Below are positions 1 through 7,139 of a DNA stretch of 29,001 nt, piece by piece. Made by a program: the position numbers and the translations under genes. The stretch is taken from contig JACQRZ010000014.1 of the NCBI GenBank assembly GCA_016206235.1, forward strand, positions 1 through 29,001, in the 5' to 3' direction. Position 1 is the stretch's first letter, and each line of letters opens with the position of its first letter. Source of the DNA: Candidatus Uhrbacteria bacterium. GTDB taxonomy: Bacteria; Patescibacteriota; Patescibacteriia; JACQRZ01. Below the pieces are notes generated by a model. The model saw only the letters and a program-made list of their open reading frames with translations. It did no database searches and was not told the origin of the DNA.

Positions 1-1
1 A

Positions 2-116
2 CAACGAGAGTTTATGTTTTTGTTCAGAAAAAGTAAAACGATATAAAAAAGCTTATTTTTGCTTATAAATACAGAAAAGTCTAGAAAAACATAAACTATT
101 TGGAATAAACTCGTTG
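2..116. repeat. Imperfect long inverted repeat 3' of the SUF operon
   Basis: Two perfect stem segments face each other: CAACGAG (2-8) with CTCGTTG (110-116), and GTTTATGTTTTT (10-21) with AAAAACATAAAC (85-96). The right arm has a 13-base bulge (97-109). The interior is A/T-rich. It starts 16 bases past the stop of the last SUF gene, so it would sit in the 3' end of that mRNA. It could be a processing or termination structure or a small mobile-element remnant. The window edge hides any continuation. Confidence 0.5.
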
Positions 117-131
117 ATGATATACTGGGTT

Positions 132-449
132 TCATAATAATAATCCGAGGTCTGGATTTACCATATCTGGACCCCAGACTGGCTCCCAGACAACATCCAC
201 GCGAACACTCGTAATTCCAGGGATGCTGTCACCAGCTTCTTCGATCATTCGTATAATTTGAGGACCTGCGGGACACCCCATGCTAGTAAAAGTGCTAGTA
301 ACAACGAGTCTGCCATTGGTGCATTTTACACCATACACCAGCCCTAAATCCACAATACTATATCCTAGCTCAGGATCAAGGACTGTGCGAAGAGCGTCCC
401 ACAAAGGGCCAGTTCGTTTTGCGATTGGCGTAGGAGTTATTTTTTTCAT
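132..449 (-). CDS. SufT-like MIP18/DUF59 family iron-sulfur assembly protein
   Basis: This 105-residue protein belongs to the MIP18 (DUF59, PaaD-like) family, whose members help mature or deliver Fe-S clusters. The family pattern is visible: DPELGYSIVDLGLVYG near residues 25-40 and T-S-M-G-C-P with the conserved cysteine at C59. It is the last gene of the SUF operon, and its ATG overlaps the sufU stop as ATGA, indicating translational coupling. Operon membership supports a SufT-type role in cluster trafficking. The sequence does not show whether it acts as carrier or in target maturation, so the symbol is left blank. Confidence 0.85.
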   Translation of the reverse strand: MKKITPTPIAKRTGPLWDALRTVLDPELGYSIVDLGLVYGVKCTNGRLVVTSTFTSMGCPAGPQIIRMIEEAGDSIPGITSVRVDVVWEPVWGPDMVNPDLGLLL

Positions 450-817
450 TGAAGATTGAGTTTAAGAATTGCATGTTTTGCTGCGACAAGCGGTAAAAGC
501 GCGCACTTGGCTCGCGCCGGACTCAAAGGTACGCCAAGCATGGCAATCACCTGCTTTGAAAAAAGTTTTTTTACGCTTCCCACCTTTTTGCCGATCAACA
601 TATCCATGAGCATGGACGCACTTGCCTGACTTATAGCGCACCCTGTTCCTTTAAATCCCGCATTTTCAATGTGATCGTTTTGAATAAGAAGATCAAGCTC
701 AATAGTATCGCCGCACAGAGGATTATGTTCTTTCACGCGAACGCTCGGTTTTTGTAAGAGCCGCGCATGATGGGGGTTGCGATAGTGGTCAAGAATGATT
801 TCTGAGTATAGATCCAT
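446..817 (-). CDS. sufU: SufU-type Fe-S scaffold / sulfur acceptor
   Basis: This 123-residue protein is of the NifU N-terminal/SufU family, which takes sulfur from SufS and passes it to the SufBCD scaffold. The three ligand cysteines are present: C35 in NPLCGD with D37, C60 in GTGCAIS, and C105 in RAKCALLP. The spacing between the second and third cysteine (45 residues) is shorter than I recall for Bacillus SufU (about 62), so an insertion typical of those proteins is missing. No Shine-Dalgarno precedes the ATG. Instead a period-7 repeat (821-855) lies directly upstream. It overlaps the SufT-like gene by 4 bases. Confidence 0.9.
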   Translation of the reverse strand: MDLYSEIILDHYRNPHHARLLQKPSVRVKEHNPLCGDTIELDLLIQNDHIENAGFKGTGCAISQASASMLMDMLIGKKVGSVKKLFSKQVIAMLGVPLSPARAKCALLPLVAAKHAILKLNLQ

Positions 818-820
818 GTC

Positions 821-855
821 GTTAGGTTCTAGGTGTTAGGTGCTAGGTTTTAGCT
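821..855 (-). repeat. Degenerate heptamer tandem repeat before sufU
   Basis: Read in the sense of sufU, five consecutive 7-mers fit the consensus ACCTANC. The first (AGCTAAA) is the most diverged and the last ends 3 bases before the ATG. The tract has almost no G in the sense strand. It fills most of the sufS-sufU gap and is one of six period-7 tracts in this window. Confidence 0.75.
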
Positions 856-873
856 TTTTCTTGTGTAGGCCTG

Positions 874-916
874 CCCGCCTAAGTTTTTGCTCTGCAAAAA
901 ATTTGGCGGGTTTTTT
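874..916. repeat. Palindromic hairpin with T-tract overlapping the sufS 3' end
   Basis: On the plus strand CCCGCC (874-879) pairs with GGCGGG (905-910), and TTTTTGC (884-890) pairs with GCAAAAA (894-900) around a TCT loop. Six T follow (911-916). The element covers the last codons and the stop of sufS. Its T-tract points in the plus direction, opposite to the operon, so it is not an obvious terminator for sufS and would lie inside the SUF mRNA. It may be an inserted REP-like element or an mRNA stability structure. Confidence 0.65.
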
Positions 917-2111
917 GGAGTGCCCGCACAGCGCGATCGATGTCCTCTTGCGTTGTATACAAATAAAAACTCATGCGGCAGAGTGCATCAACACCAAGCG
1001 ATCGGACAAGCGGCTCGGCACAGTGCAATCCTGAACGTATCGCCACGCCTTCTTGGTTAAAGACAGTTGCAACATCATGAGGATGCACGGAAGGAACAAT
1101 AAACGACACGATGCCGCCCGAGTATTCCAGTGGAGGCGCAACGATGTTCACTCCAGAATATTCGCTGAATCGAGTGCGTGCATACGTTGTCAATTTCTGC
1201 TCATGGGCATGAATGGCATCGAGCCCGATCTTTTCGAGGTAATCAAGCGCTGCCACAAAAGCAATGACATCGGCAATATTGGGCGTGCCCGCCTCAAAGC
1301 GATAGGGAGGCCGTTGGTACTGCGCAGAGTGCTGCTCGACAATCGTAACCATATCGCCCCCAAAGATTACTGGAACCATCTTCTCTAAAAGATCATACCT
1401 GCCATACAGCACGCCAACACCCGTTGGCCCTAGCATCTTATGAGCAGAAAAGGCAAAAAAGTCGCACCCAAGACTTTGAACATTAGTCTTTCCATGACCA
1501 ACACTTTGTGCACCATCCACCAAAACATAGGCGCCAACTTTGTGAGCTTCCTGAACAATTTTTTTGATCGGCAACACCGTGCCTAATACATTGGATTGTG
1601 CCGTCATGCATACCATTTTTGTTCGCGTGGACAGCATACGTTTGTATGCGTTCATATCAAAGGTCAAATCTTTTGCAAGAGGAACAACCTTTAAGCCTGC
1701 CTTCTTTGCTTTTGTCAGCTCCTGCCATGGCACAAGATTTGAGTGATGCTCAAAAGCACTTATAATAATTTCATCGCCTTTGCCGATAATCTGTGAAGCA
1801 AACCCCTTGGCAACAAGATTGATAGCGTCGGTACAGTTCTTGGTGAAAATAATCTCGTCTGATTTGCGCGCATGAATAAAACGAGCTACTCTTTTTCGCG
1901 CCGCTTCATAGGCTACGGTTGATTCTTCAGAAAGCTGATGAATCCCGCGATGGATATTGGCGTTGTGCGATGAATAGTAGTTCGTAAGAGCATCTAAAAC
2001 ACACTCAGGTTTTTGTGTTGTTGAAGCATTATCAAGATAGACCAACGGTTTGCCGTTGATCTTTCGACTAAAAATGGGGAATTCTTTTTTTATTTTTTTT
2101 TGGTCAAACAT
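879..2111 (-). CDS. sufS: SufS-type cysteine desulfurase
   Basis: This 410-residue PLP-dependent group II cysteine desulfurase releases sulfur from cysteine as an enzyme persulfide for Fe-S assembly. Visible landmarks are YLDNAST near residues 25-31, EHHSN with H124, VDGAQSVGHG around 198-207, the PLP lysine K225 in SAHKMLGPTG, and the catalytic C364 in RSGLHCAEP. The length matches the family. The start overlaps the sufD stop by 22 bases. The last residues are encoded within a palindrome (874-910), so the C-terminal tail may have been reshaped by that element. It is cotranscribed with its likely partner sufU. Confidence 0.95.
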   Translation of the reverse strand: MFDQKKIKKEFPIFSRKINGKPLVYLDNASTTQKPECVLDALTNYYSSHNANIHRGIHQLSEESTVAYEAARKRVARFIHARKSDEIIFTKNCTDAINLVAKGFASQIIGKGDEIIISAFEHHSNLVPWQELTKAKKAGLKVVPLAKDLTFDMNAYKRMLSTRTKMVCMTAQSNVLGTVLPIKKIVQEAHKVGAYVLVDGAQSVGHGKTNVQSLGCDFFAFSAHKMLGPTGVGVLYGRYDLLEKMVPVIFGGDMVTIVEQHSAQYQRPPYRFEAGTPNIADVIAFVAALDYLEKIGLDAIHAHEQKLTTYARTRFSEYSGVNIVAPPLEYSGGIVSFIVPSVHPHDVATVFNQEGVAIRSGLHCAEPLVRSLGVDALCRMSFYLYTTQEDIDRAVRALQKTRQIFCRAKT

Positions 2112-2695
2112 TTTTTGATATCGTTATGTACTCTGCCGCGAAGAGAAGAATCAATCTTTTCGAGCTCTGAAAAAAGAAATCCTTGGACAATAAGATCTCT
2201 GGCTTGGTCCCGTGAAAGTCCGCGGGACTGTAGATACAGCAGTTGTTCTTCGTCTATTTTACCGATCGTTACTGCGTGGCCTGCCCTTACATCATCGTGA
2301 AGTATTTCCATGGAAGGGAGTGAATATGCTCGTGCTGTATCGGATAACAATAGCGAGTGATGCGAGACGTGCACGCTTGTTTGATGCGCCTTTTTCTCTA
2401 TTCGAGCCACACCTCGAAATGAAACCGAAGCTGTATCGCTCACCAACGATCGAATGGCAATCTGCATTACTGTCTCTGGCGCAGCATTGATCGTATCGAT
2501 CTCAAACGAAAAAGTTTCATTTCCTTTGGCAATAATAAACAGTGAAAGCGATACGCGCGATTGCGGGTAGATGTTTTTGATCGTTACTTTTTTTACCCCG
2601 CTCCATCCTTTGGATACTACGCATGCCAACTCCGTTGATTCTTTTCCCACAACAAGTTCACCGATATTCAATGTTTTTGTATACAAACTCTGCAT
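2090..2695 (-). CDS. sufD: Short SufD-like subunit of the SufBCD scaffold
   Basis: At 201 residues this is about half the length of E. coli SufD. The C-terminal half fits the SufB/SufD family: a beta-rich core, then HDDVRAGHAVTIGKIDEEQL and a helical end with YLQSRGLSRDQARDLIVQGF, equivalent to the SufC-contacting region. The N-terminal domain of typical SufD is absent. There is no gap or frameshift before it, since its ATG overlaps the sufB stop as TAATG, so the short form looks native. It probably pairs with SufB and binds SufC. The call rests on family resemblance and operon position. Confidence 0.85.
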   Translation of the reverse strand: MQSLYTKTLNIGELVVGKESTELACVVSKGWSGVKKVTIKNIYPQSRVSLSLFIIAKGNETFSFEIDTINAAPETVMQIAIRSLVSDTASVSFRGVARIEKKAHQTSVHVSHHSLLLSDTARAYSLPSMEILHDDVRAGHAVTIGKIDEEQLLYLQSRGLSRDQARDLIVQGFLFSELEKIDSSLRGRVHNDIKKCLTKKK

Positions 2696-4101
2696 TATCC
2701 AACTGCTCCTTTCATCTCATGTTCAATCAAACGATTCAGCTCAAGTGCGTACTCCATGGGCAGCTGGCGCACGATCTGCTCGCTAAAGCCATTTACCACC
2801 AACGACATTGCTTGTTCCTGATTCAATCCGCGGCTCATGAGGTAAAAAAGCTCTGCGTCGCTTATTTTTGCAACACTTGCCTCATGCGCGATTGCAACAT
2901 CCTGTTCTTTAATATCCATGGTTGGATAGGTGTCTGATTGTGACCGTGAATCAAGAAGAAGCGCGTCGCATGCAACATGGGTTTGCGCGCCCTTAGCGCC
3001 TTTGGCAACCTTTACCAATCCTCGATACGACGTACGGCCCCCTCCTTTACTTATGGATTTTGAGACAATACGCGAACTGGTGTGCGGCGCTGTGTGAATC
3101 ACCTTGCCGCCAGTGTCTTGATGCTGTCCACGCCCGGCAAATGCCAGCGATTGAATCTCGCCCTTGGCACCTTCACCACGTAAGATAATAGAAGGATACT
3201 TCATCGTAACTTTTGAGCCAAGGTTGCAATCAAGCCATATCATCTCCCCTCTCTCATGCACGCTCGCTCGCTTGGTAACAAGATTGTACACATTATTCGA
3301 CCAGTTTTGAATAGTCGTATATTGAACGCGCGCGCCTTTGTGCACAATACTCTCTACAACAGCTGAGTGTAGGGAGTCCGAACTATACGTTGGTGCGGTA
3401 CAGCCTTCCACATAGTGAACAGAACTGCCCTCATCGGCGATAATAAGCGTCCGTTCGAACTGTCCCATGGCAGCGCTGTTGATACGAAAGTACGCCTGGA
3501 GCGGCAATGCAACATGCACACCTTTTGGCACGTACAGAAACGTTCCTCCCGACCATACAGCACTGTTGAGTGCAGCAAACGTATTGTCGGTTGCCGGTAC
3601 GATGGTGCCAAAATATTTCTTGAAATACTCTGAGTATTTTTTGAGAGCGACATCGGTTGACTCGAAAATGACGCCTTGTTTTTTCAAGCTCTTTTCCAGC
3701 GAGTGGTAGATCATCTCCGATTCAAATTGGGCCCCACTCCCCGCAAGGTACGCGCGCTCTGCCTGCGGCACACCGAGCTTGTCGAACGTTTCTTTGATCT
3801 CCTGTGGCACCTCATCCCATGAACGATTCACCTTGTCGCTAGGGCGTACGTAATAGTGAATGGAATCAAAGTCAATTGCTGAAAGATCAGCGCCCCATGT
3901 CGGAAGCGGTTTTTGTTTGAATAGATTATACGCCTCACAGCGGCGTGCCTGCATCCATGCAGGCTCTTTTTTTTGCCGTGAAATCATCCGCACTACATCT
4001 TCACTTAAGCCAGGACGTGATACAAAAAGACTCTTTGTCTTGGTAACAAAGTTAGCTGCTGCATCAGTGATTGTTTTACTTTTTACTTTTTTTGCTTTCA
4101 T
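2695..4101 (-). CDS. sufB: SufB Fe-S cluster scaffold subunit
   Basis: This 468-residue protein has the usual SufB length. SufB is the core scaffold of SufBCD on which the nascent cluster forms. Recognisable stretches are WDEVPQEIKETFDKLGVP near residues 99-116, VPKGVHVALPLQAYFRIN, and the C-terminal HEASVAKISDAELFYLMSRG region that contacts SufC. The start codon lies inside the sufC 3' end (26-base overlap) and the stop overlaps sufD, so sufC, sufB and sufD are tightly coupled. No Shine-Dalgarno is visible. Confidence 0.95.
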   Translation of the reverse strand: MKAKKVKSKTITDAAANFVTKTKSLFVSRPGLSEDVVRMISRQKKEPAWMQARRCEAYNLFKQKPLPTWGADLSAIDFDSIHYYVRPSDKVNRSWDEVPQEIKETFDKLGVPQAERAYLAGSGAQFESEMIYHSLEKSLKKQGVIFESTDVALKKYSEYFKKYFGTIVPATDNTFAALNSAVWSGGTFLYVPKGVHVALPLQAYFRINSAAMGQFERTLIIADEGSSVHYVEGCTAPTYSSDSLHSAVVESIVHKGARVQYTTIQNWSNNVYNLVTKRASVHERGEMIWLDCNLGSKVTMKYPSIILRGEGAKGEIQSLAFAGRGQHQDTGGKVIHTAPHTSSRIVSKSISKGGGRTSYRGLVKVAKGAKGAQTHVACDALLLDSRSQSDTYPTMDIKEQDVAIAHEASVAKISDAELFYLMSRGLNQEQAMSLVVNGFSEQIVRQLPMEYALELNRLIEHEMKGAVG

Positions 4102-4891
4102 TCTTTTTTAACTTTTTAGAAATATATCGCTCAAATCCCTGCGCGTGAATTTCTGATGCGAGTTCTTTTTTTCCGCTTGCCACTACTCGCCCAGCGACCA
4201 TAACATGCACATGGGTTGGCGAAATATATTCAAGGAGTTGCGGGTTGTGCGTTACTATCAAAAGGCCGGCCTTTGTTTGGCGCTGCACAGTCTGTATAAG
4301 GCTGGCAACATTTCTTAAGGCATCAACATCGAGCCCCGAGTCAATCTCATCAAGAAGCGCATACGCTGGTTGGAGCACTGCCATTTGAAGCACCTCGCTT
4401 TTTTTCCGCTCTCCGCCCGAAAATCCAACATTGAGCATACGTGCAGCAAAACGCTCATCCATATTCAACGACTTCCCTATTGTTCGGAGCGTATCGGTGA
4501 ATGCTGGAACAGAAAACCCGCCAAACTTTTGCTTCGCAAAACGTATGCCGGTTTGACTTTGTACGGCTTGACGAAGTAAAGTCGCTACGCGTACCCCGGG
4601 AATATCTACTGGATGTTGAAAAGCCAAAAAAAGCCCTGCATGCGCGCGTTCGGTTGGTGATTTTTTTGCAATACTTTTTCCATTCAACACCATACGGCCA
4701 GACGTAATGGTATATTTGGGATTTCCTGCTAAGCCATTGAGAAGCGTGCTTTTACCCGAGCCGTTTGGACCCATGAGAATATGCGTCTCCCCTGGCTTGA
4801 TGGTGAGCGACACATCGCGCACTACAACCACGTCGCCTATTGCTATTGAAACATGTTTTACTTGCAGTGATTGTTTGGTTTGTGGTTTCAT
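4076..4891 (-). CDS. sufC: SufC Fe-S assembly ATPase
   Basis: This 271-residue ABC-type ATPase energises the SufBCD scaffold. It shows Walker A GPNGSGKST (41-49), a Q-loop in FLAFQHPVDIPG, the ABC signature FSGGERKKSEVLQM characteristic of SufC, Walker B YALLDEIDSGLD and the switch histidine in IVTHNPQLL. The C-terminus is a lysine-rich tail encoded in the region shared with sufB. The ATG is 1 base after the Rrf2 stop, so regulator and ATPase are cotranscribed. Confidence 0.97.
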   Translation of the reverse strand: MKPQTKQSLQVKHVSIAIGDVVVVRDVSLTIKPGETHILMGPNGSGKSTLLNGLAGNPKYTITSGRMVLNGKSIAKKSPTERAHAGLFLAFQHPVDIPGVRVATLLRQAVQSQTGIRFAKQKFGGFSVPAFTDTLRTIGKSLNMDERFAARMLNVGFSGGERKKSEVLQMAVLQPAYALLDEIDSGLDVDALRNVASLIQTVQRQTKAGLLIVTHNPQLLEYISPTHVHVMVAGRVVASGKKELASEIHAQGFERYISKKLKKNESKKSKK

Positions 4892-4892
4892 A

Positions 4893-5324
4893 TTACTCGA
4901 TAAGGGAACTGAGTGTTTTAGATAAGTAACTTTGAGTGATCTCGTCGTTTATTTTCTTCAATCCTTTTTGAAGAGAGCAAAACTCTTGCCGTGCACACGA
5001 ACCATAAGCGCAATCGATACGTGTTAAAGGGCCTTCGAGCGCATCGATAACCGATTTGAGTCGGATATGCTTTGGCGACTTAGCAAGCGTGTACCCACCG
5101 TATTTTCCGCGCGACGCAACAATAAGTCCGCTGTTCTTCAAAAGCCGCGCAACTTTTTGCAAAAAGGCGAAACTGAGTTGATGCTCCTTCGTAATTGTGC
5201 GTATGGAAAGTTGACCTTCTGATTTTTGGCGAGCAAGCACCGATAACAAAAAAAGGCCGTAATCAACCTTTTGCGTTAAATGAAGCGCTCCGGTGCGTGT
5301 CCGGGCCGATGAGCATTTATTCAT
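4893..5324 (-). CDS. Rrf2-family transcriptional regulator, probable Fe-S-sensing SUF repressor
   Basis: This is a 143-residue Rrf2/IscR-type winged-helix regulator. LTQKVDYGLFLLSVLA matches the family's N-terminus, SRGKYGGYTLAK is the wing region, and three cysteines in DCAYGSCARQEFC (spacing C-x4-C-x5-C) correspond to the cluster-binding triad of IscR-like proteins, where I recall C-x5-C-x5-C. I chose the ATG at 5324 because an upstream in-frame TTG (5348) would fall on the predicted transcription start. As first gene of the SUF operon, with an inverted repeat just upstream, it probably autoregulates the operon in response to Fe-S status. Confidence 0.85.
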   Translation of the reverse strand: MNKCSSARTRTGALHLTQKVDYGLFLLSVLARQKSEGQLSIRTITKEHQLSFAFLQKVARLLKNSGLIVASRGKYGGYTLAKSPKHIRLKSVIDALEGPLTRIDCAYGSCARQEFCSLQKGLKKINDEITQSYLSKTLSSLIE

Positions 5325-5354
5325 ACTCAATTGGTATGTATTAACCAACCGAGT
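5325..5354. promoter_or_regulatory. Candidate operator (inverted repeat) at the SUF promoter
   Basis: ACTCAATTGG (5325-5334) and CCAACCGAGT (5345-5354) form an inverted repeat with a 10-base spacer. Eight of ten positions are complementary, and the two mismatches are the central ones of each arm. It covers the end of the -10 and the predicted start and abuts the regulator ATG, a natural site for autorepression by the dimeric Rrf2 protein. Binding is inferred. Confidence 0.6.
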
Positions 5355-5380
5355 CTACCCTACTCCATCACTCATGTCAA
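5352..5380 (-). promoter_or_regulatory. SUF operon promoter
   Basis: A perfect TTGACA -35 (5380-5375) is separated by 17 bases from TAGACT (5357-5352) as -10. The predicted start is near 5345, giving a leader of about 21 bases to the Rrf2 ATG. The -35 hexamer contains the TGA stop of the upstream FMN reductase gene. Confidence 0.75.
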
Positions 5381-5928
5381 GCCTTCATGAACTTTATGAG
5401 CCCATCGATCATCTCTTCCATAACCTCGAGCACTTTTTCATCAAAAATCTTGTCATTCTTAAATGATTCCTTATAGGTGTGCACAATAGGCTGCACGGTT
5501 GTAATATGTGCTTCGTAGGAAAGAATTTTAAGAAGGTCAAGAGAAGCCAAATAGGAGCGGATACCGCTTGAATTACACATGATGCCTGCGATTTTGTCTT
5601 GCATGGCATTGGAGGTGAGATCAATAAGATTTTTTAAACCGCCCGATATTGAGTAACAGTACACTGGCATGCCAAAAATATAAGCATCGGCTGATTCGAT
5701 GAGTGAAAAGGCTTTTTGAGTGTCTTGCGAGTACTCGTTGAGTTCTCGGCCATTGCAAAAATCAAGATCATACGTGCGAATATCAAAGATCTCGTAGTGT
5801 GCCACTCCTTTTTTCTTAAGCATGACGGCTGCCTCATCGATAAGGAGCGATGTTTTTGAATGCGGCGAAAGACTTCCTTGAATGAGGAGAAGTTTTGGTT
5901 CTTTTTTTCGATTCTTTTTGAAAAACAT
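5377..5928 (-). CDS. NADPH-dependent FMN reductase / flavodoxin-fold oxidoreductase
   Basis: This 183-residue flavodoxin-like protein is of the NADPH-dependent FMN reductase superfamily. After a basic N-terminus, LLLIQGSLSPHSKTSLL (residues 13-29) forms the FMN-phosphate loop, and FGMPVYCYSISGGLKNLIDL (about 85-104) is the flavin-contacting segment. It probably uses NAD(P)H to reduce flavin, quinone or metal; the substrate is not visible. It follows the ddl terminator and precedes the SUF operon, whose -35 overlaps its stop. A link to iron-sulfur supply is only suggested by position. Confidence 0.8.
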   Translation of the reverse strand: MFFKKNRKKEPKLLLIQGSLSPHSKTSLLIDEAAVMLKKKGVAHYEIFDIRTYDLDFCNGRELNEYSQDTQKAFSLIESADAYIFGMPVYCYSISGGLKNLIDLTSNAMQDKIAGIMCNSSGIRSYLASLDLLKILSYEAHITTVQPIVHTYKESFKNDKIFDEKVLEVMEEMIDGLIKFMKA

Positions 5929-5950
5929 ATTTCATTGCAATTGTATCCGA

Positions 5951-5978
5951 TAAAAAGAAAACCCGCCAGCGGCAGGTT
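5951..5978 (-). terminator. Rho-independent terminator after ddl
   Basis: On the minus strand AACCTGCC and GGCGGGTT pair around a GCT loop with one mismatch and are followed by TTTCTTTTTA. It lies about 75 bases past the ddl stop and before the FMN reductase start. Confidence 0.7.
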
Positions 5979-6050
5979 CAACGAAGAGGAGTTTGAAGAA
6001 AATAGTATTGCTTTTTTGAAGAAAAATACGGCATTCTGTTTGTAATCTTT

Positions 6051-7097
6051 TTAAGAGTTAGCGCTGGTCAATGGTGGGGTGTAGTGCAGTTTCTGCTCTT
6101 TTTCAAATCGCTCAAAGGCAAACATGATAAGTTGATCGATAAGCGCGGGGTATGCAATACCGCTTTTTAGCCAAAGCAGCGGATACATACTCGCGGAAGT
6201 AAATCCTGGGATCGTATTAATTTCATTCACTAGTAGTTCACCGTTCTCGTTAAGAAAAAAATCGATACGACTCAAACCTTCGCAACACAAGGTTTTGTAC
6301 GTCCTCAATGCAAGGTCTTGGACGAGGTTTGTCTCTTCTTGTGATAGTTGTGCGGGGGCGTGGAGCTCAACAAGACTTTCGTCAAAATATTTCGCTTGGT
6401 AGGTGTAAAAATCAACGCTCGGGATGATCTCGCCTGGAAATGATGCCTTAGGATGCTCATTTCCTAAAACCGCGCACTCGATTTCGCGACCAACTATACA
6501 CTCTTCAATAAGAATTTTTTTATCATACTGAAATGCATTGGCAATGGCTGATACGAACTCTTCCTCGGTTCGTACCTTATGCACGCCAACCGATGATCCG
6601 GCATTAGCTGGCTTTACAAAGAGTGGCAAACCAAACTGTTTTGCCAGTATGGAAAACTGAATGGCGTCTGATGACGTGTATACTTCGAAACGCGCAATGG
6701 GAATACGGGCGTCGCGTAAAAGTCTTTTAGCAACATCTTTGTCCATGCCAACTGAGGATGCGAGAACACCTGAGCCCACAAATGGGACATCTGCAATTTT
6801 CAGAGCTCCTTGAATTGTCCCATCTTCACCAAATGTGCCATGCAAGACAGGGAAAACAACATCAACATGCTCTTTCTTACCCGTGTCAACAAAAACAAGC
6901 TCTCCTCTGCCCTCGGGCACCAAAGCAACTCGCTGACCATCGACCAACCACACGCCATTACGATCAATTGCCATCATAACTGGCATATATTTTTCTTTGT
7001 CCATGGCATCAACGACATTTTTTGCCGACAACAAAGATGCTTCATGTTCCACCGATTTACCTCCAAAAAGAATTCCAACCCGTATTTTTTTTCGCAT
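6051..7097 (-). CDS. ddl: D-alanine--D-alanine ligase
   Basis: This 348-residue ATP-grasp ligase makes the D-Ala-D-Ala dipeptide for peptidoglycan in the cytoplasm. Motifs are GILFGGKSVEHEASLLSAK (8-26), HGTFGEDGTIQG, PANAGSSVGVHKV in the ATP-grasp fold, and NEINTIPGFTSASMYPLLW near the C-terminus for Mg-ATP and substrate binding. The length is typical. No Shine-Dalgarno is visible upstream. It is last in a minus-strand run that also includes uppP, another cell-wall gene, and ends with a terminator at 5951-5978. Confidence 0.95.
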   Translation of the reverse strand: MRKKIRVGILFGGKSVEHEASLLSAKNVVDAMDKEKYMPVMMAIDRNGVWLVDGQRVALVPEGRGELVFVDTGKKEHVDVVFPVLHGTFGEDGTIQGALKIADVPFVGSGVLASSVGMDKDVAKRLLRDARIPIARFEVYTSSDAIQFSILAKQFGLPLFVKPANAGSSVGVHKVRTEEEFVSAIANAFQYDKKILIEECIVGREIECAVLGNEHPKASFPGEIIPSVDFYTYQAKYFDESLVELHAPAQLSQEETNLVQDLALRTYKTLCCEGLSRIDFFLNENGELLVNEINTIPGFTSASMYPLLWLKSGIAYPALIDQLIMFAFERFEKEQKLHYTPPLTSANS

Positions 7098-7139
7098 AGT
7101 ATTTTAAAACAACTCACTAATACCTTTTTTGATGTGATG

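Noticed and set aside
840..1388. Plus-strand reading frames opposite sufS
   Set aside because: They are antisense shadows of a complete sufS with all catalytic motifs.
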